DNA of 64,000 nt from JAGGSN01 sp965603725 (GTDB taxonomy: Bacteria > Zixibacteria > MSB-5A5 > UBA10806 > 4484-95). This document shows positions 35,006 through 42,754 of the stretch, piece by piece. The notes beneath the pieces are model-generated. The model made no database searches. It saw only the letters and a program-made list of their open reading frames with translations, and had not been told where the DNA came from. Position numbers and translations under genes: made by a program. How positions within the stretch are numbered: the first letter of the stretch is position 1; each line of letters opens with the position of its first letter. The stretch covers positions 15,227 to 79,226 of the forward strand of contig CBFDEC010000010.1 in NCBI GenBank assembly GCA_965603725.1. Reading direction: 5' to 3'.

Positions 35006-36292
35006 TCAAGCCAGGCGCCCCAGCCTGGCTTTTATATTTTTATCGATATCCAAAATTCGCGAATGGTCGTGATATTTAACAGTTTTATATTCGGGAAGTT
35101 CTTTAAGCTCATCCAGGACTGCGCTTATTACGTCGACCGATTCTGAAATGATTTTAATCGATTCGGCAATTTTCCCCTCGGGGTCGTTAAGCCTGCCCTG
35201 GTCAAGGTATAACTCCAGGATTTGAGCCCGTCCCACAATAGCCGCATTTGCATTATTTACATAATGAGATAACGTTGCCAGCGTGGTACTTAATACATCG
35301 AGGATGATTTCTTTCTTTTCCTTTATAAGAAGTTTAGCCTGCAAATCATCATTCTCTATCTTGGCTTTTTCATAGAGTTCATACAGATTTCCCAATTCGG
35401 TATTTGCCTTTTGCAGCAGAGTCATCGGATCGCCAATATCGATATCCAGAAACGAGGCGGTCTGTATTATCATCTCCGGTACTTCTGATACAAGCCGGAT
35501 TAAAGTCTGCGAGTCTATTCCAATAGTTTCAGCAAGCTGGTTGCGCGTTTTAATTTCATCCGGCGATTGATCAGAGCTCACATCCAGACCCTGATGGCAT
35601 AAACGATGAGCGAGATTAACCAGATGCCATATTTCAATATCAGACACGGCAAATGCCTTTAAATCTGCATGATGGTGGTTGGCTATACTTTCACAGATAA
35701 CGCCCGGCAATCTCCAGATCGAGGCAATAATCGTTCCCACTTCTGAATGCGATGTACCGAGCGCTTCTTTTTCGGCAGCTTCCAACTCCTGGCCTGTGTT
35801 CATTTTCTTTAAAACACCGGAATACTCGTCGTGACACTCCTGAATAAAGAATAATAACCCCAAATCATGCAGCAACCCGCAGACAAATGCCTCTTCCGGC
35901 TGACAGCATTTAACCTCTCCAGCCAGCTTTTGTGAAATAATAGCCACTTCAAGATTATGCTGCCAGAATTCCTTAAAATCTATAAGTTCAGGCAAATGTG
36001 CGCTATTAGTAATATCAAACAGTGAAACCGACAGAGCTAATGCCCGAACAGCCTTAGTACCAAGAACCGAAACCGCCTTTTCAACAGTACTTATCTCAAA
36101 TTGTCTTTTGTAAAATGCAGAGTTTGCCGCCCTCAGAAGGCGGGCGGTCAGCGAAACATCGTTGTTAATTATTCTGGCAACCGAAGCGGTCGCAGAGGTA
36201 TCGTTTTCCAATTCGGCCAGAAGCGCCGCCAAAACGGGTGGAATTGTATGAATCTTGGTGAAATTGTCGATTTTTGAACGTAAAATTTCCAT
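35006..36292 (-). CDS. HDOD-domain signalling protein with histidine-kinase-like C-terminal helices
   Basis: The 428-residue product starts with an HDOD domain (about 15-260; IHTIPPVLAALLAEL, FVCGLLHDLGLLFF, NHHHADL), related to HD-GYP domains but without the GYP motif. A coiled coil comes next (about 275-315). The C-terminal segment (about 320-415; TTLATLSHYVNNANAAIVGR) resembles the dimerisation and phosphoacceptor helices of histidine kinases, with His near 334, but no ATPase domain follows. It may serve as a scaffold or phosphotransfer partner. The final codons overlap a terminator for the opposite gene. Confidence 0.8.
   Translation of the reverse strand: MEILRSKIDNFTKIHTIPPVLAALLAELENDTSATASVARIINNDVSLTARLLRAANSAFYKRQFEISTVEKAVSVLGTKAVRALALSVSLFDITNSAHLPELIDFKEFWQHNLEVAIISQKLAGEVKCCQPEEAFVCGLLHDLGLLFFIQECHDEYSGVLKKMNTGQELEAAEKEALGTSHSEVGTIIASIWRLPGVICESIANHHHADLKAFAVSDIEIWHLVNLAHRLCHQGLDVSSDQSPDEIKTRNQLAETIGIDSQTLIRLVSEVPEMIIQTASFLDIDIGDPMTLLQKANTELGNLYELYEKAKIENDDLQAKLLIKEKKEIILDVLSTTLATLSHYVNNANAAIVGRAQILELYLDQGRLNDPEGKIAESIKIISESVDVISAVLDELKELPEYKTVKYHDHSRILDIDKNIKARLGRLA
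35008..35042 (+). terminator. Intrinsic terminator of the beta-helix lipoprotein gene, inside the HDOD coding sequence
   Basis: AAGCCAGGC/GCCTGGCTT form a perfect 9-bp stem with a six-base loop, followed by TTATATTTTTAT. It starts 25 bases after the stop at 34983 and lies within the last codons of the convergent HDOD gene. Confidence 0.85.
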
Positions 36293-36435
36293 GATATACT
36301 CTATTTTTATATCGGCAAGATTGAAATACCGGCAATATAAAAAATGCTTTGCCTGTAAAAAAAATATATCCTGTGCTTAAGTTTGGAACATTCGGATTAT
36401 TTTTCTCAGCGGTCTCTTAATTCAATGCTATGACG

Positions 36436-37410
36436 TCAGTCTGTCTGAAGTTTATCCAGTGACAATTTGATTTTATAAATAACAAGTGGATGTTTTTCGT
36501 TCTTTAAGGCTTGTTTTAAAGTATTAACAGTCTTCTGACTTTTAAAATTCCCCAGCGCTTCGGCTGAATTTGCCCTGATAGACCAGTCAATCGAAGTCAG
36601 CATCAATGTTAAAGTCGGCACAACGTCCGGTGAATCGACTCTGCCCATCGCTTGGACCACATATCCCAGGCCCAAAATCGTAGGTTGTGATTGAACATAA
36701 TCTAAAAGCGGATTTACGGCGATTTCACCAAGCTCCGCTAACGAATTGGCAGCGCTGTGGCGGACGCCATAGTATGGATGGCTCAAAGCCTTGACAAGCA
36801 CGTTCGGTTTTATGCCCGCTTTAATTTTTCCGCAGGCAACAGCGGCGGCGGTGGCCACTAAATCATCAGGGTCTGACAGACCCTGCATTACGGTATATGA
36901 ACCATCCGGACTGCCAATCATACCCAGGGCAGTCATAACTTTTGACCGTGTCCTGAAATCATCATGATCTTTTATAGCTGCCAGCGCGCCGACAGCTTTT
37001 TCGCTTTTAATTTCACCGAGGCAGCGAATTGCAAGACGACGGATAAAACTGTCCTGGCTGTAAATCCTGGTCGTCAACGATTCAACTGCGGTTTCACCGA
37101 TGCCTTTAAATATATCGACTATTGCGTGCATTTCACGGGCGTCATGGGTCTCAAGCTTGGTCAGCATCTGTGGGATTGCCGCAGCGCCCATCTCGATGAT
37201 TGCCTGCTTTGAGGGCTCAACGAAATCACGGTCTTTGGTATCACCCGAGGAAGCGAGAATAAAAAGGGAGTCGACAATTTGTGCGTTTCCGGAATTATGT
37301 TGCGCATTTGCTATAGAAGGCATAAATAAGACCGAAATTAAACCTGCAAATAAATAGAAAACGAAATTTCGCAGTAAACAAGCATGTTTATTATAATAGC
37401 TTCTACTCAT
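36436..37410 (-). CDS. Secreted HEAT-repeat protein
   Basis: From the ATG at 37410 the product is 324 residues. A signal peptide (FVFYLFAGLISVLFMPSIANA) is followed by an armadillo/HEAT array of six or more helical pairs (DSFIRRLAIRCLGEIKSEKAVGALAAI, PDDLVATAAAVACGKIKAG, YGVRHSAANSLAELGEIAVNPLLD, SIRANSAEALGNFKSQKTVNTLKQAL). This should be a periplasmic or surface protein-protein interaction scaffold. The start overlaps the stop of the GNDxY-repeat gene by eight bases, so the two are made together. Confidence 0.85.
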   Translation of the reverse strand: MSRSYYNKHACLLRNFVFYLFAGLISVLFMPSIANAQHNSGNAQIVDSLFILASSGDTKDRDFVEPSKQAIIEMGAAAIPQMLTKLETHDAREMHAIVDIFKGIGETAVESLTTRIYSQDSFIRRLAIRCLGEIKSEKAVGALAAIKDHDDFRTRSKVMTALGMIGSPDGSYTVMQGLSDPDDLVATAAAVACGKIKAGIKPNVLVKALSHPYYGVRHSAANSLAELGEIAVNPLLDYVQSQPTILGLGYVVQAMGRVDSPDVVPTLTLMLTSIDWSIRANSAEALGNFKSQKTVNTLKQALKNEKHPLVIYKIKLSLDKLQTD

Positions 37411-39223
37411 CAATGCCTATCCCCCACTTCGAACCGCTCCACCATGTCGAATCAGTTCCAGGCCCGCCGGCGTATGAATCTTTGGCGCCGCCGATATCGA
37501 GAAAAATGCCGATTGAGCCATAATCACGCCGCGGATTGCCGTAACCCTGTGTGTTATCCGCTTTCTTCACCAGGTAAGAATCGATTCCCTCAAGATCGGC
37601 AATTATCCCGATACCGTTGGCTGAACCGGCTCCTTGAGAAAGATCATACCCGACATAATCATCATTGCCCGAAGCATTATAGAGAATACCTGCGGCATAG
37701 TCATGACCACAACCCTGCGAAACCCCATGGGCAAGATAGAAGTCATCGCCGCTTCTATCATAAAGACAGCCGAGAGACATATGAGTGGCCGATCCCTGTG
37801 CATAAAGATATGATAGGTATTTATCATTGCCGCCGCCGTCTGCTAAAACGCCCAGGCTCCACCAGTAAGAACATCCCTGGCCAAATACATCCGATTCATA
37901 GGTATCGTTGCCGGATTTATCTATCAGATACCCCGCTCCACCGGACATATATGGACGTATTCCAGTGGCAAAACCCTGGGATAACGACATATTGTGGCCT
38001 TTAAAGTGGAAGATATCTCTATACTTGCCGCCGGCGAAATAATGGTCGTTGCCCAGCGAATCGATTAAAACTCCTACTCCCTTTACAGACCCGAAGCCCT
38101 GAGAACGAAGAGCGGCGTTGTAGAAATCATCGCCGCCGTCGTCACGCAACAGTCCATAGCCGAAACAGCCCGCCCCCATTGTGAAAGTATCGCCGAAATA
38201 CTTATCGTTGCCCTTTTTATCCCAGAGGATGCCTGTCCCGAGTAAACCGGCGCCAAGTCCCCAGGAGCTGGCATTGTAGAGATCGTCGCCGTTGAAATCA
38301 ACAAGCACATTTGCGCCAAAGGAGTACGGGTTGATGCGGGCTTTCGGCAGATTATAGGTGTCATTACCGCCATAATCGAGGATAAAAGTAAAGTTGCCGG
38401 TTACAGCCTTATGAATATCGTAAATATCATCGCCGCCATAATCGATAACGATGAACAGGTCGCCGGAATAATGCTGGGCGGAAGTATCGCCAACGCAGAC
38501 TTTACCAAAGGCAGTTTTGAATTCAACGTAATCCGATTTTAATTGTATATCAAACTCGTCGTTGATTATGAAATCGCTAAAAACATCCAGGAAAGCCTGA
38601 CCTGCCAGACCTATCGATTCAAGGTTAACCGAACCGGCGATGTCTTTTAATACGTCTGCCCACTCTTCCTCATATTGCTGAATCGAATCGCGTTGTTCAG
38701 CGGTGCGGAACTCATCCTCAACGTCCTCTTCAAACATCAACATAAAACCGTAGGCCAGCGAATCAAGCAGTCCCGCATTCTGCTCATCAAAAATCTCAAG
38801 CTCAGTTATCTGTTCTATTCTTGAAAGGAAAAAATCTATTCTGTGGAGCGTGAGTTTATCAACCTTTTTCGGCTTGAAATATTTCTTTACATGAGGTTCA
38901 GGATTCCTGTCGGGAAAGGCCAGCTGCTCGAAGTTTACGCCCAGATGATCAGCATACCCGGGGACATCGCCATCAAGCAGATTTTGAGACAGATTAATCA
39001 TCTCCAGGGGAGCGTTCATTAGGCTGTCGATTAGTTTCAGCCGGTACGTGTCTTTCTCGATGTAATCGTCGCGTAACGACAGGTCAGACCTGACCATCTT
39101 CAGGCCGATGAGGGCGTCATCAAGCTTGTCATTGAACACATCGAAACCGGCCGGCGCGGTCTCCTGGGCGGATAAAGAACCGGCAAGGCAAAACGTGAGG
39201 AATATCGATATAATTCTAATCAT
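37403..39223 (-). CDS. Secreted protein with GNDxY repeats (putative beta-solenoid)
   Basis: The 606-residue product has a signal peptide (to about 20, SLSAQE), then a helical region (about 25-225) and at least eleven tandem units of 30-40 residues. Each has the form [L]xDxxGNDxYxx...QGxGxxxGxGxL (LIDKSGNDTYESDVFGQGCS, LADGGGNDKYLSYLYAQGSA, LYDRSGDDFYLAHGVSQGCG). The G-[ND]-D-x-Y core recalls calcium-binding solenoids, but the spacing is longer than in RTX repeats. I do not recognise a named family. The gene is followed by an overlapping HEAT-repeat gene. Confidence 0.8.
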   Translation of the reverse strand: MIRIISIFLTFCLAGSLSAQETAPAGFDVFNDKLDDALIGLKMVRSDLSLRDDYIEKDTYRLKLIDSLMNAPLEMINLSQNLLDGDVPGYADHLGVNFEQLAFPDRNPEPHVKKYFKPKKVDKLTLHRIDFFLSRIEQITELEIFDEQNAGLLDSLAYGFMLMFEEDVEDEFRTAEQRDSIQQYEEEWADVLKDIAGSVNLESIGLAGQAFLDVFSDFIINDEFDIQLKSDYVEFKTAFGKVCVGDTSAQHYSGDLFIVIDYGGDDIYDIHKAVTGNFTFILDYGGNDTYNLPKARINPYSFGANVLVDFNGDDLYNASSWGLGAGLLGTGILWDKKGNDKYFGDTFTMGAGCFGYGLLRDDGGDDFYNAALRSQGFGSVKGVGVLIDSLGNDHYFAGGKYRDIFHFKGHNMSLSQGFATGIRPYMSGGAGYLIDKSGNDTYESDVFGQGCSYWWSLGVLADGGGNDKYLSYLYAQGSATHMSLGCLYDRSGDDFYLAHGVSQGCGHDYAAGILYNASGNDDYVGYDLSQGAGSANGIGIIADLEGIDSYLVKKADNTQGYGNPRRDYGSIGIFLDIGGAKDSYAGGPGTDSTWWSGSKWGIGIDE

Positions 39224-39366
39224 GGTTTTATTCTATTATTATCGATAAATACTGTCAATAGATTAATGGAAATTTGGGTGGGGGATGTCGATTGCGCGAT
39301 TTTTTTTATATGGCGCCAACAAAAGACCTTGATTTTATCTCAAAATAACTATATTTAAAATATATT

Positions 39367-40341
39367 ATGAGCAAGGTTGCATTATCATCAAGAATAAATT
39401 CGAAAAGGAGCACTAATGGGGCTAAACCGTTTTTAAAATGGGCAGGCGGAAAATCGCAATTACTATCTAAATTTGAGCAATATTACCCCGAAGAACTAAA
39501 AAGTAGAAAAATACAACGATACGTAGAGCCTTTTTTGGGTGGCGGAGCGGTTTTTTTCAATATTATTGATAAATACACTATAAATGAAGCATTCCTAAGC
39601 GATATAAATGAAGAATTAATTTTAGTTTATTTAGTTATTCAAAAAAATCATTTCGACCTGTTAAACTATTTAGAGGAATATGAAAAAAAATATTCTAACG
39701 TGGGAGAGACTGTTCGTGAAAAATTCTTCTATTCGACAAGAGACGAATTCAATAATAATCTGCCTATGATTAATTTTAAAAGATATTCAAAAAATTGGAT
39801 TAATCGCGCGGCACAGACAATTTTTTTAAATAAAACTTGTTATAATGGTTTGTTCAGAGTAAATAGAAAAGGGCATTTTAATGCACCATTTGGCCGATAT
39901 AAAAAACCAAAAATTTTAGATGAAGAAAATATCCTCGCAGTATCAAAAAAACTTCAATTTGCTAACCTCTTAACACGCAGTTTTGAAGAAAGCAAAAGAT
40001 TTATTAATAATAATACATTCGTATATTTTGATCCCCCTTACAGACCGATAAGTCCAACATCTTCATTTACATCTTATTCAAAATACGAATTTGCAGAAAA
40101 AGACCAAATTAATCTTGCTAATTTCTTTATTAAAATAGACAAAGAGAAAAATGCCAAGCTTATGTTAAGTAATTCTGATCCAACAAATGTCAATCCGAAC
40201 GATAAATTCTTTGAGAAACATTATAATAATTATAATATTTATAGAGTTTATGCAAATCGTATGATAAATTGCAATGCAGAAAAAAGAGGTCAAATAAAAG
40301 AACTTTTAATTACTAATTATGAGGTGAAAAATGAGGTATAG
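39367..40341 (+). CDS. Alpha-class adenine-specific DNA methyltransferase (Dam-like)
   Basis: The 324-residue product has the Dam/DpnM layout: FLKWAGGKSQLL (motif X, about 19-30), YVEPFLGGGAVFF (motif I, about 55-67), VYFDPPYRPIS (motif IV, about 220-230) and the C-terminal family motif ANRMINCNAEKRGQIKELLI. It should methylate adenine (N6). A GATC target is common for the family but not proven here. Its stop overlaps the ParB-like gene by 11 bases. The region is AT-rich compared with flanking genes. Confidence 0.93.
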   Translation: MSKVALSSRINSKRSTNGAKPFLKWAGGKSQLLSKFEQYYPEELKSRKIQRYVEPFLGGGAVFFNIIDKYTINEAFLSDINEELILVYLVIQKNHFDLLNYLEEYEKKYSNVGETVREKFFYSTRDEFNNNLPMINFKRYSKNWINRAAQTIFLNKTCYNGLFRVNRKGHFNAPFGRYKKPKILDEENILAVSKKLQFANLLTRSFEESKRFINNNTFVYFDPPYRPISPTSSFTSYSKYEFAEKDQINLANFFIKIDKEKNAKLMLSNSDPTNVNPNDKFFEKHYNNYNIYRVYANRMINCNAEKRGQIKELLITNYEVKNEV

Positions 40342-40648
40342 AGATTACATTCCGGTAGAAAAACATTGGTTTGATATGTTTACAAGGAACTTTAAGGAAA
40401 AATATTGGACACCTGAAATAAAAGTACCTATTACAAAAATTAAAATAGATAAATCAAGCTATCCGAATGAACTTTGCAAAGCTGATGTATTGTACATGTT
40501 ATTAAACTTCGAGAAGGATGCTTGGATGCCTATTACGGTAGATAAGCAGTATTTCCTTTTAGATGGTCAACACCGCATGGAATTAGCCAGGGAATTGGGA
40601 CTAAATTATATTGATGTTGTAATACAAGATACTGATTTAATAGAATAA
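40331..40648 (+). CDS. Small ParB-like nuclease-domain protein
   Basis: The 105-residue product contains IPVTKIKID-like and YFLLDGQHRMELARELGLNYIDVVI segments, the DGxHR core of the ParB/Srx fold. It is much shorter than plasmid ParB and has no helix-turn-helix. It overlaps the Dam-like gene start-to-stop and is followed by the relic of another methyltransferase tail, so it may be a regulator or accessory of this R-M cluster, or a truncated protein. Confidence 0.6.
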   Translation: MRYRDYIPVEKHWFDMFTRNFKEKYWTPEIKVPITKIKIDKSSYPNELCKADVLYMLLNFEKDAWMPITVDKQYFLLDGQHRMELARELGLNYIDVVIQDTDLIE

Positions 40649-40649
40649 A

Positions 40650-40730
40650 TGGATTTTTGCCGATCAAATGATTAATTTTAATGCCGAAAGACATGGTCAA
40701 ATAAATAAACTTTTAACTATAGATTATTAG
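40650..40730 (+). pseudogene. C-terminal relic of a second Dam-like methyltransferase
   Basis: The 26 codons before the TAG at 40728-40730 read WIFADQMINFNAERHGQINK, then LLTIDY. This aligns with the end of the intact upstream methyltransferase (VYANRMINCNAEKRGQIKEL, then LITNYE), with 13 of 25 residues equal. The DNA is also similar, though clearly diverged. No start codon or upstream part of this copy remains. Confidence 0.75.
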
Positions 40731-40732
40731 CT

Positions 40733-41302
40733 ATGGATTTGAATTCTGAAAAACTAAATAAAATGATGACTTTTAAAAGAAAAGGTGAAAAAGTAATTCC
40801 ATTATTCGTAACTCTCGTAAATGACGAATATATTCTTGCTGCTTATCAAGGGATTATAAGCAAATACGATATCCTTATCAAATATCGTCAAAATATTGAT
40901 AGTAAATGGTCAAGATTGAGAACGCCAAAACATATTCATTGGGCTGTTGATATATTAATAAAAATGCACTCTGATAAAGATAAAACTAAAGAATTCTTGG
41001 ACTTTTTGTTGGGAACTTGGGAAAATACTTTTCCAATAAAAAGCGAAGCTGAACGTCAAAAAGTATTAAGTATTAATGCTCTTATCAAATCAAACAAAGA
41101 AGTGTTTGATAAATATGATGATTTAAGCAAACAAGGTGAATACAGTATCAAGTTTCTTGTACTTTTGGCAAAGCTATTAATGGTTCAAGAAAAAACAAAC
41201 TTAGAAACTGCATACATGTTTAAGAAACTTATCGAAGCACTTAAATCTGGTAAAAGTATTTATAATATAGTATCAATTGCAACCCATAGACAAAAAAAGT
41301 AA
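40733..41302 (+). CDS. R-M cluster protein of unknown function
   Basis: The 189-residue product is mostly helical (KHIHWAVDILIKMH, EFLDFLLGTWENTFP, AYMFKKLIEALK) with no signal peptide and no motif I can name. Its stop overlaps the start of the MutH/MvaI-like endonuclease (TAATG), and it starts three bases after the methyltransferase relic. This coupling suggests a subunit or partner of the nuclease. Function is not assigned. Confidence 0.55.
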   Translation: MDLNSEKLNKMMTFKRKGEKVIPLFVTLVNDEYILAAYQGIISKYDILIKYRQNIDSKWSRLRTPKHIHWAVDILIKMHSDKDKTKEFLDFLLGTWENTFPIKSEAERQKVLSINALIKSNKEVFDKYDDLSKQGEYSIKFLVLLAKLLMVQEKTNLETAYMFKKLIEALKSGKSIYNIVSIATHRQKK

Positions 41303-41919
41303 TGGAAAGACAAGAAGCAATTGATAGAATAACAAAAATCGTTGGCGAAGACCTTCGTGTCTTAGCTGATAAATACGATATAACAGTATTTAAAAATGGC
41401 AAAAAGAACAAAGGTTGGGCAGGTCATGTTATTGAAAGGTATTTGGGATTGCCATTAAATTCTACTCAATCTCCTAATTTTGGTTCTTGGGAGCTAAAAA
41501 CAATTTCTTTGAAGTATCTTAAAAATGGTTCTTTGACAATTAAAGAAACAATGGCTATTACTATGATTGATCCCTATAATGTTATAAACACTGAATTTAA
41601 AGACAGTCATTTATTAGCAAAACTCGAAAAAGCCATTATTGCTGCAAGAATATGGATAAATAAAGAAGAAGATTCATCTATTCTAAAAGCTGTAACTAAA
41701 TTTGATCTCGACAACCCCAAAATATTTAATCAAGTAAAAGAAGATTATAATTTGGTAAGAGATACAATTATAAATAAAGGATTTTCATCCTTGACAGGAA
41801 AAATGGGATATTATATACAACCCAGAACTAAAGGTCCGGGGCATGGTAGTATTTCAAGAGCATTTTATGCACGTACATCATTTTTAAAAATGGTCGTTTT
41901 GCCTTTAATCTTAAAATAG
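41302..41919 (+). CDS. MutH/MvaI-BcnI-type restriction endonuclease
   Basis: The 205-residue product has KGWAGHVIERYLGLPLNSTQ and SPNFGSWELKTISL (about 36-71), with the E-L-K active-site element of the MutH-like PD-(D/E)XK fold. It also has the conserved YYIQPRTKGPGHGS and SRAFYARTSFL near the C-terminus (about 172-198). The usual upstream acidic residue is not obvious. The length suits MvaI/BcnI-family enzymes, which act as monomers. The adjacent THPPY methyltransferase is the likely protective partner. Confidence 0.75.
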   Translation: MERQEAIDRITKIVGEDLRVLADKYDITVFKNGKKNKGWAGHVIERYLGLPLNSTQSPNFGSWELKTISLKYLKNGSLTIKETMAITMIDPYNVINTEFKDSHLLAKLEKAIIAARIWINKEEDSSILKAVTKFDLDNPKIFNQVKEDYNLVRDTIINKGFSSLTGKMGYYIQPRTKGPGHGSISRAFYARTSFLKMVVLPLILK

Positions 41920-41923
41920 TTAC

Positions 41924-42730
41924 ATGTTTATGTTAGAAAATGATTTCAAACCTGAATTTACTACTTTTTGGTCTTTCCCCGAACGTGGTGATTGGGCGAC
42001 TCATAATCCAAAATATCGCGGCAATTTTGCGCCTCAAATTGCCCGTAATGTTATTTTAAACTATTCGGAAGAAGGTGAAACGGTCCTTGACCCAATGGTT
42101 GGAGCAGGCACTACATTAATTGAATCTAAGCTTCTTCATCGAAATTGTATTGGAATAGACATTAATCCTAAATCTGTTCAACTATCAGTTGATGCATTAC
42201 TTTTTAAACATGATACACATACAGAGCAGATAGTTTATGAAGGCGATGTACGATTACTAAATAATATTGAAAACAATTCCATTGATTTAATATGCACACA
42301 TCCCCCTTACATGAACCTTGTAAAATATTCCAAGGGGAAAATAAAAGAAGACCTATCAAATATTAGTAGTCCTCAGAAATTCTGTAATGAATTTGAACCT
42401 GGCATAAAAGAAATGTATCGTGTCCTTAAACCTAATCGTTTTTGCGCAATTCTTATAGGAGATACAAGAAAAGGACAGCATTATGTTCCACTTTCGTATT
42501 TAATTTTGCAAAAGTTTCTACAAAACGGTTTTATATTGAAAGAGGATATAATAAAAGCACAACATAACTGCTCTTATTCCCAGAAATGGGTACCAAAGGC
42601 AAAGAAATTCAAATTCTATCTAATAATGCATGAACATTTATACATTTTTAGAAAACCAAAAGATAATGAAAACGTATCAAAATTGCGTTGGTCTTTAATA
42701 CCTAAAGGTAAAACAAATATTATTGAGTAA
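41924..42730 (+). CDS. DNA methyltransferase with THPPY motif
   Basis: The 268-residue product has VLDPMVGAGTTLIES (motif I, about 51-65), CIGIDINP (motif II) and DLICTHPPYMNLVKYS (motif IV variant of TSPPY, about 122-137), as in N4-cytosine and some N6-adenine enzymes. Motif I precedes motif IV, unlike the beta-class order in the 19593 gene. It follows the MutH/MvaI-like nuclease by four bases and is probably its modification partner. Confidence 0.85.
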   Translation: MFMLENDFKPEFTTFWSFPERGDWATHNPKYRGNFAPQIARNVILNYSEEGETVLDPMVGAGTTLIESKLLHRNCIGIDINPKSVQLSVDALLFKHDTHTEQIVYEGDVRLLNNIENNSIDLICTHPPYMNLVKYSKGKIKEDLSNISSPQKFCNEFEPGIKEMYRVLKPNRFCAILIGDTRKGQHYVPLSYLILQKFLQNGFILKEDIIKAQHNCSYSQKWVPKAKKFKFYLIMHEHLYIFRKPKDNENVSKLRWSLIPKGKTNIIE

Positions 42731-42754
42731 CCATATATATTAAGTCATCCCTTC

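Noticed and set aside
37384..38004. A 206-residue plus-strand ORF opposite the GNDxY-repeat gene
   Set aside because: Its composition (many H, R, P) is that of an antisense frame of repeats; the minus-strand protein has a signal peptide and regular repeats.
39367..42730. CRISPR or retron elements near the R-M cluster
   Set aside because: No spaced direct repeats, cas genes, reverse transcriptase or msr/msd-like structure was seen here or elsewhere in the window.
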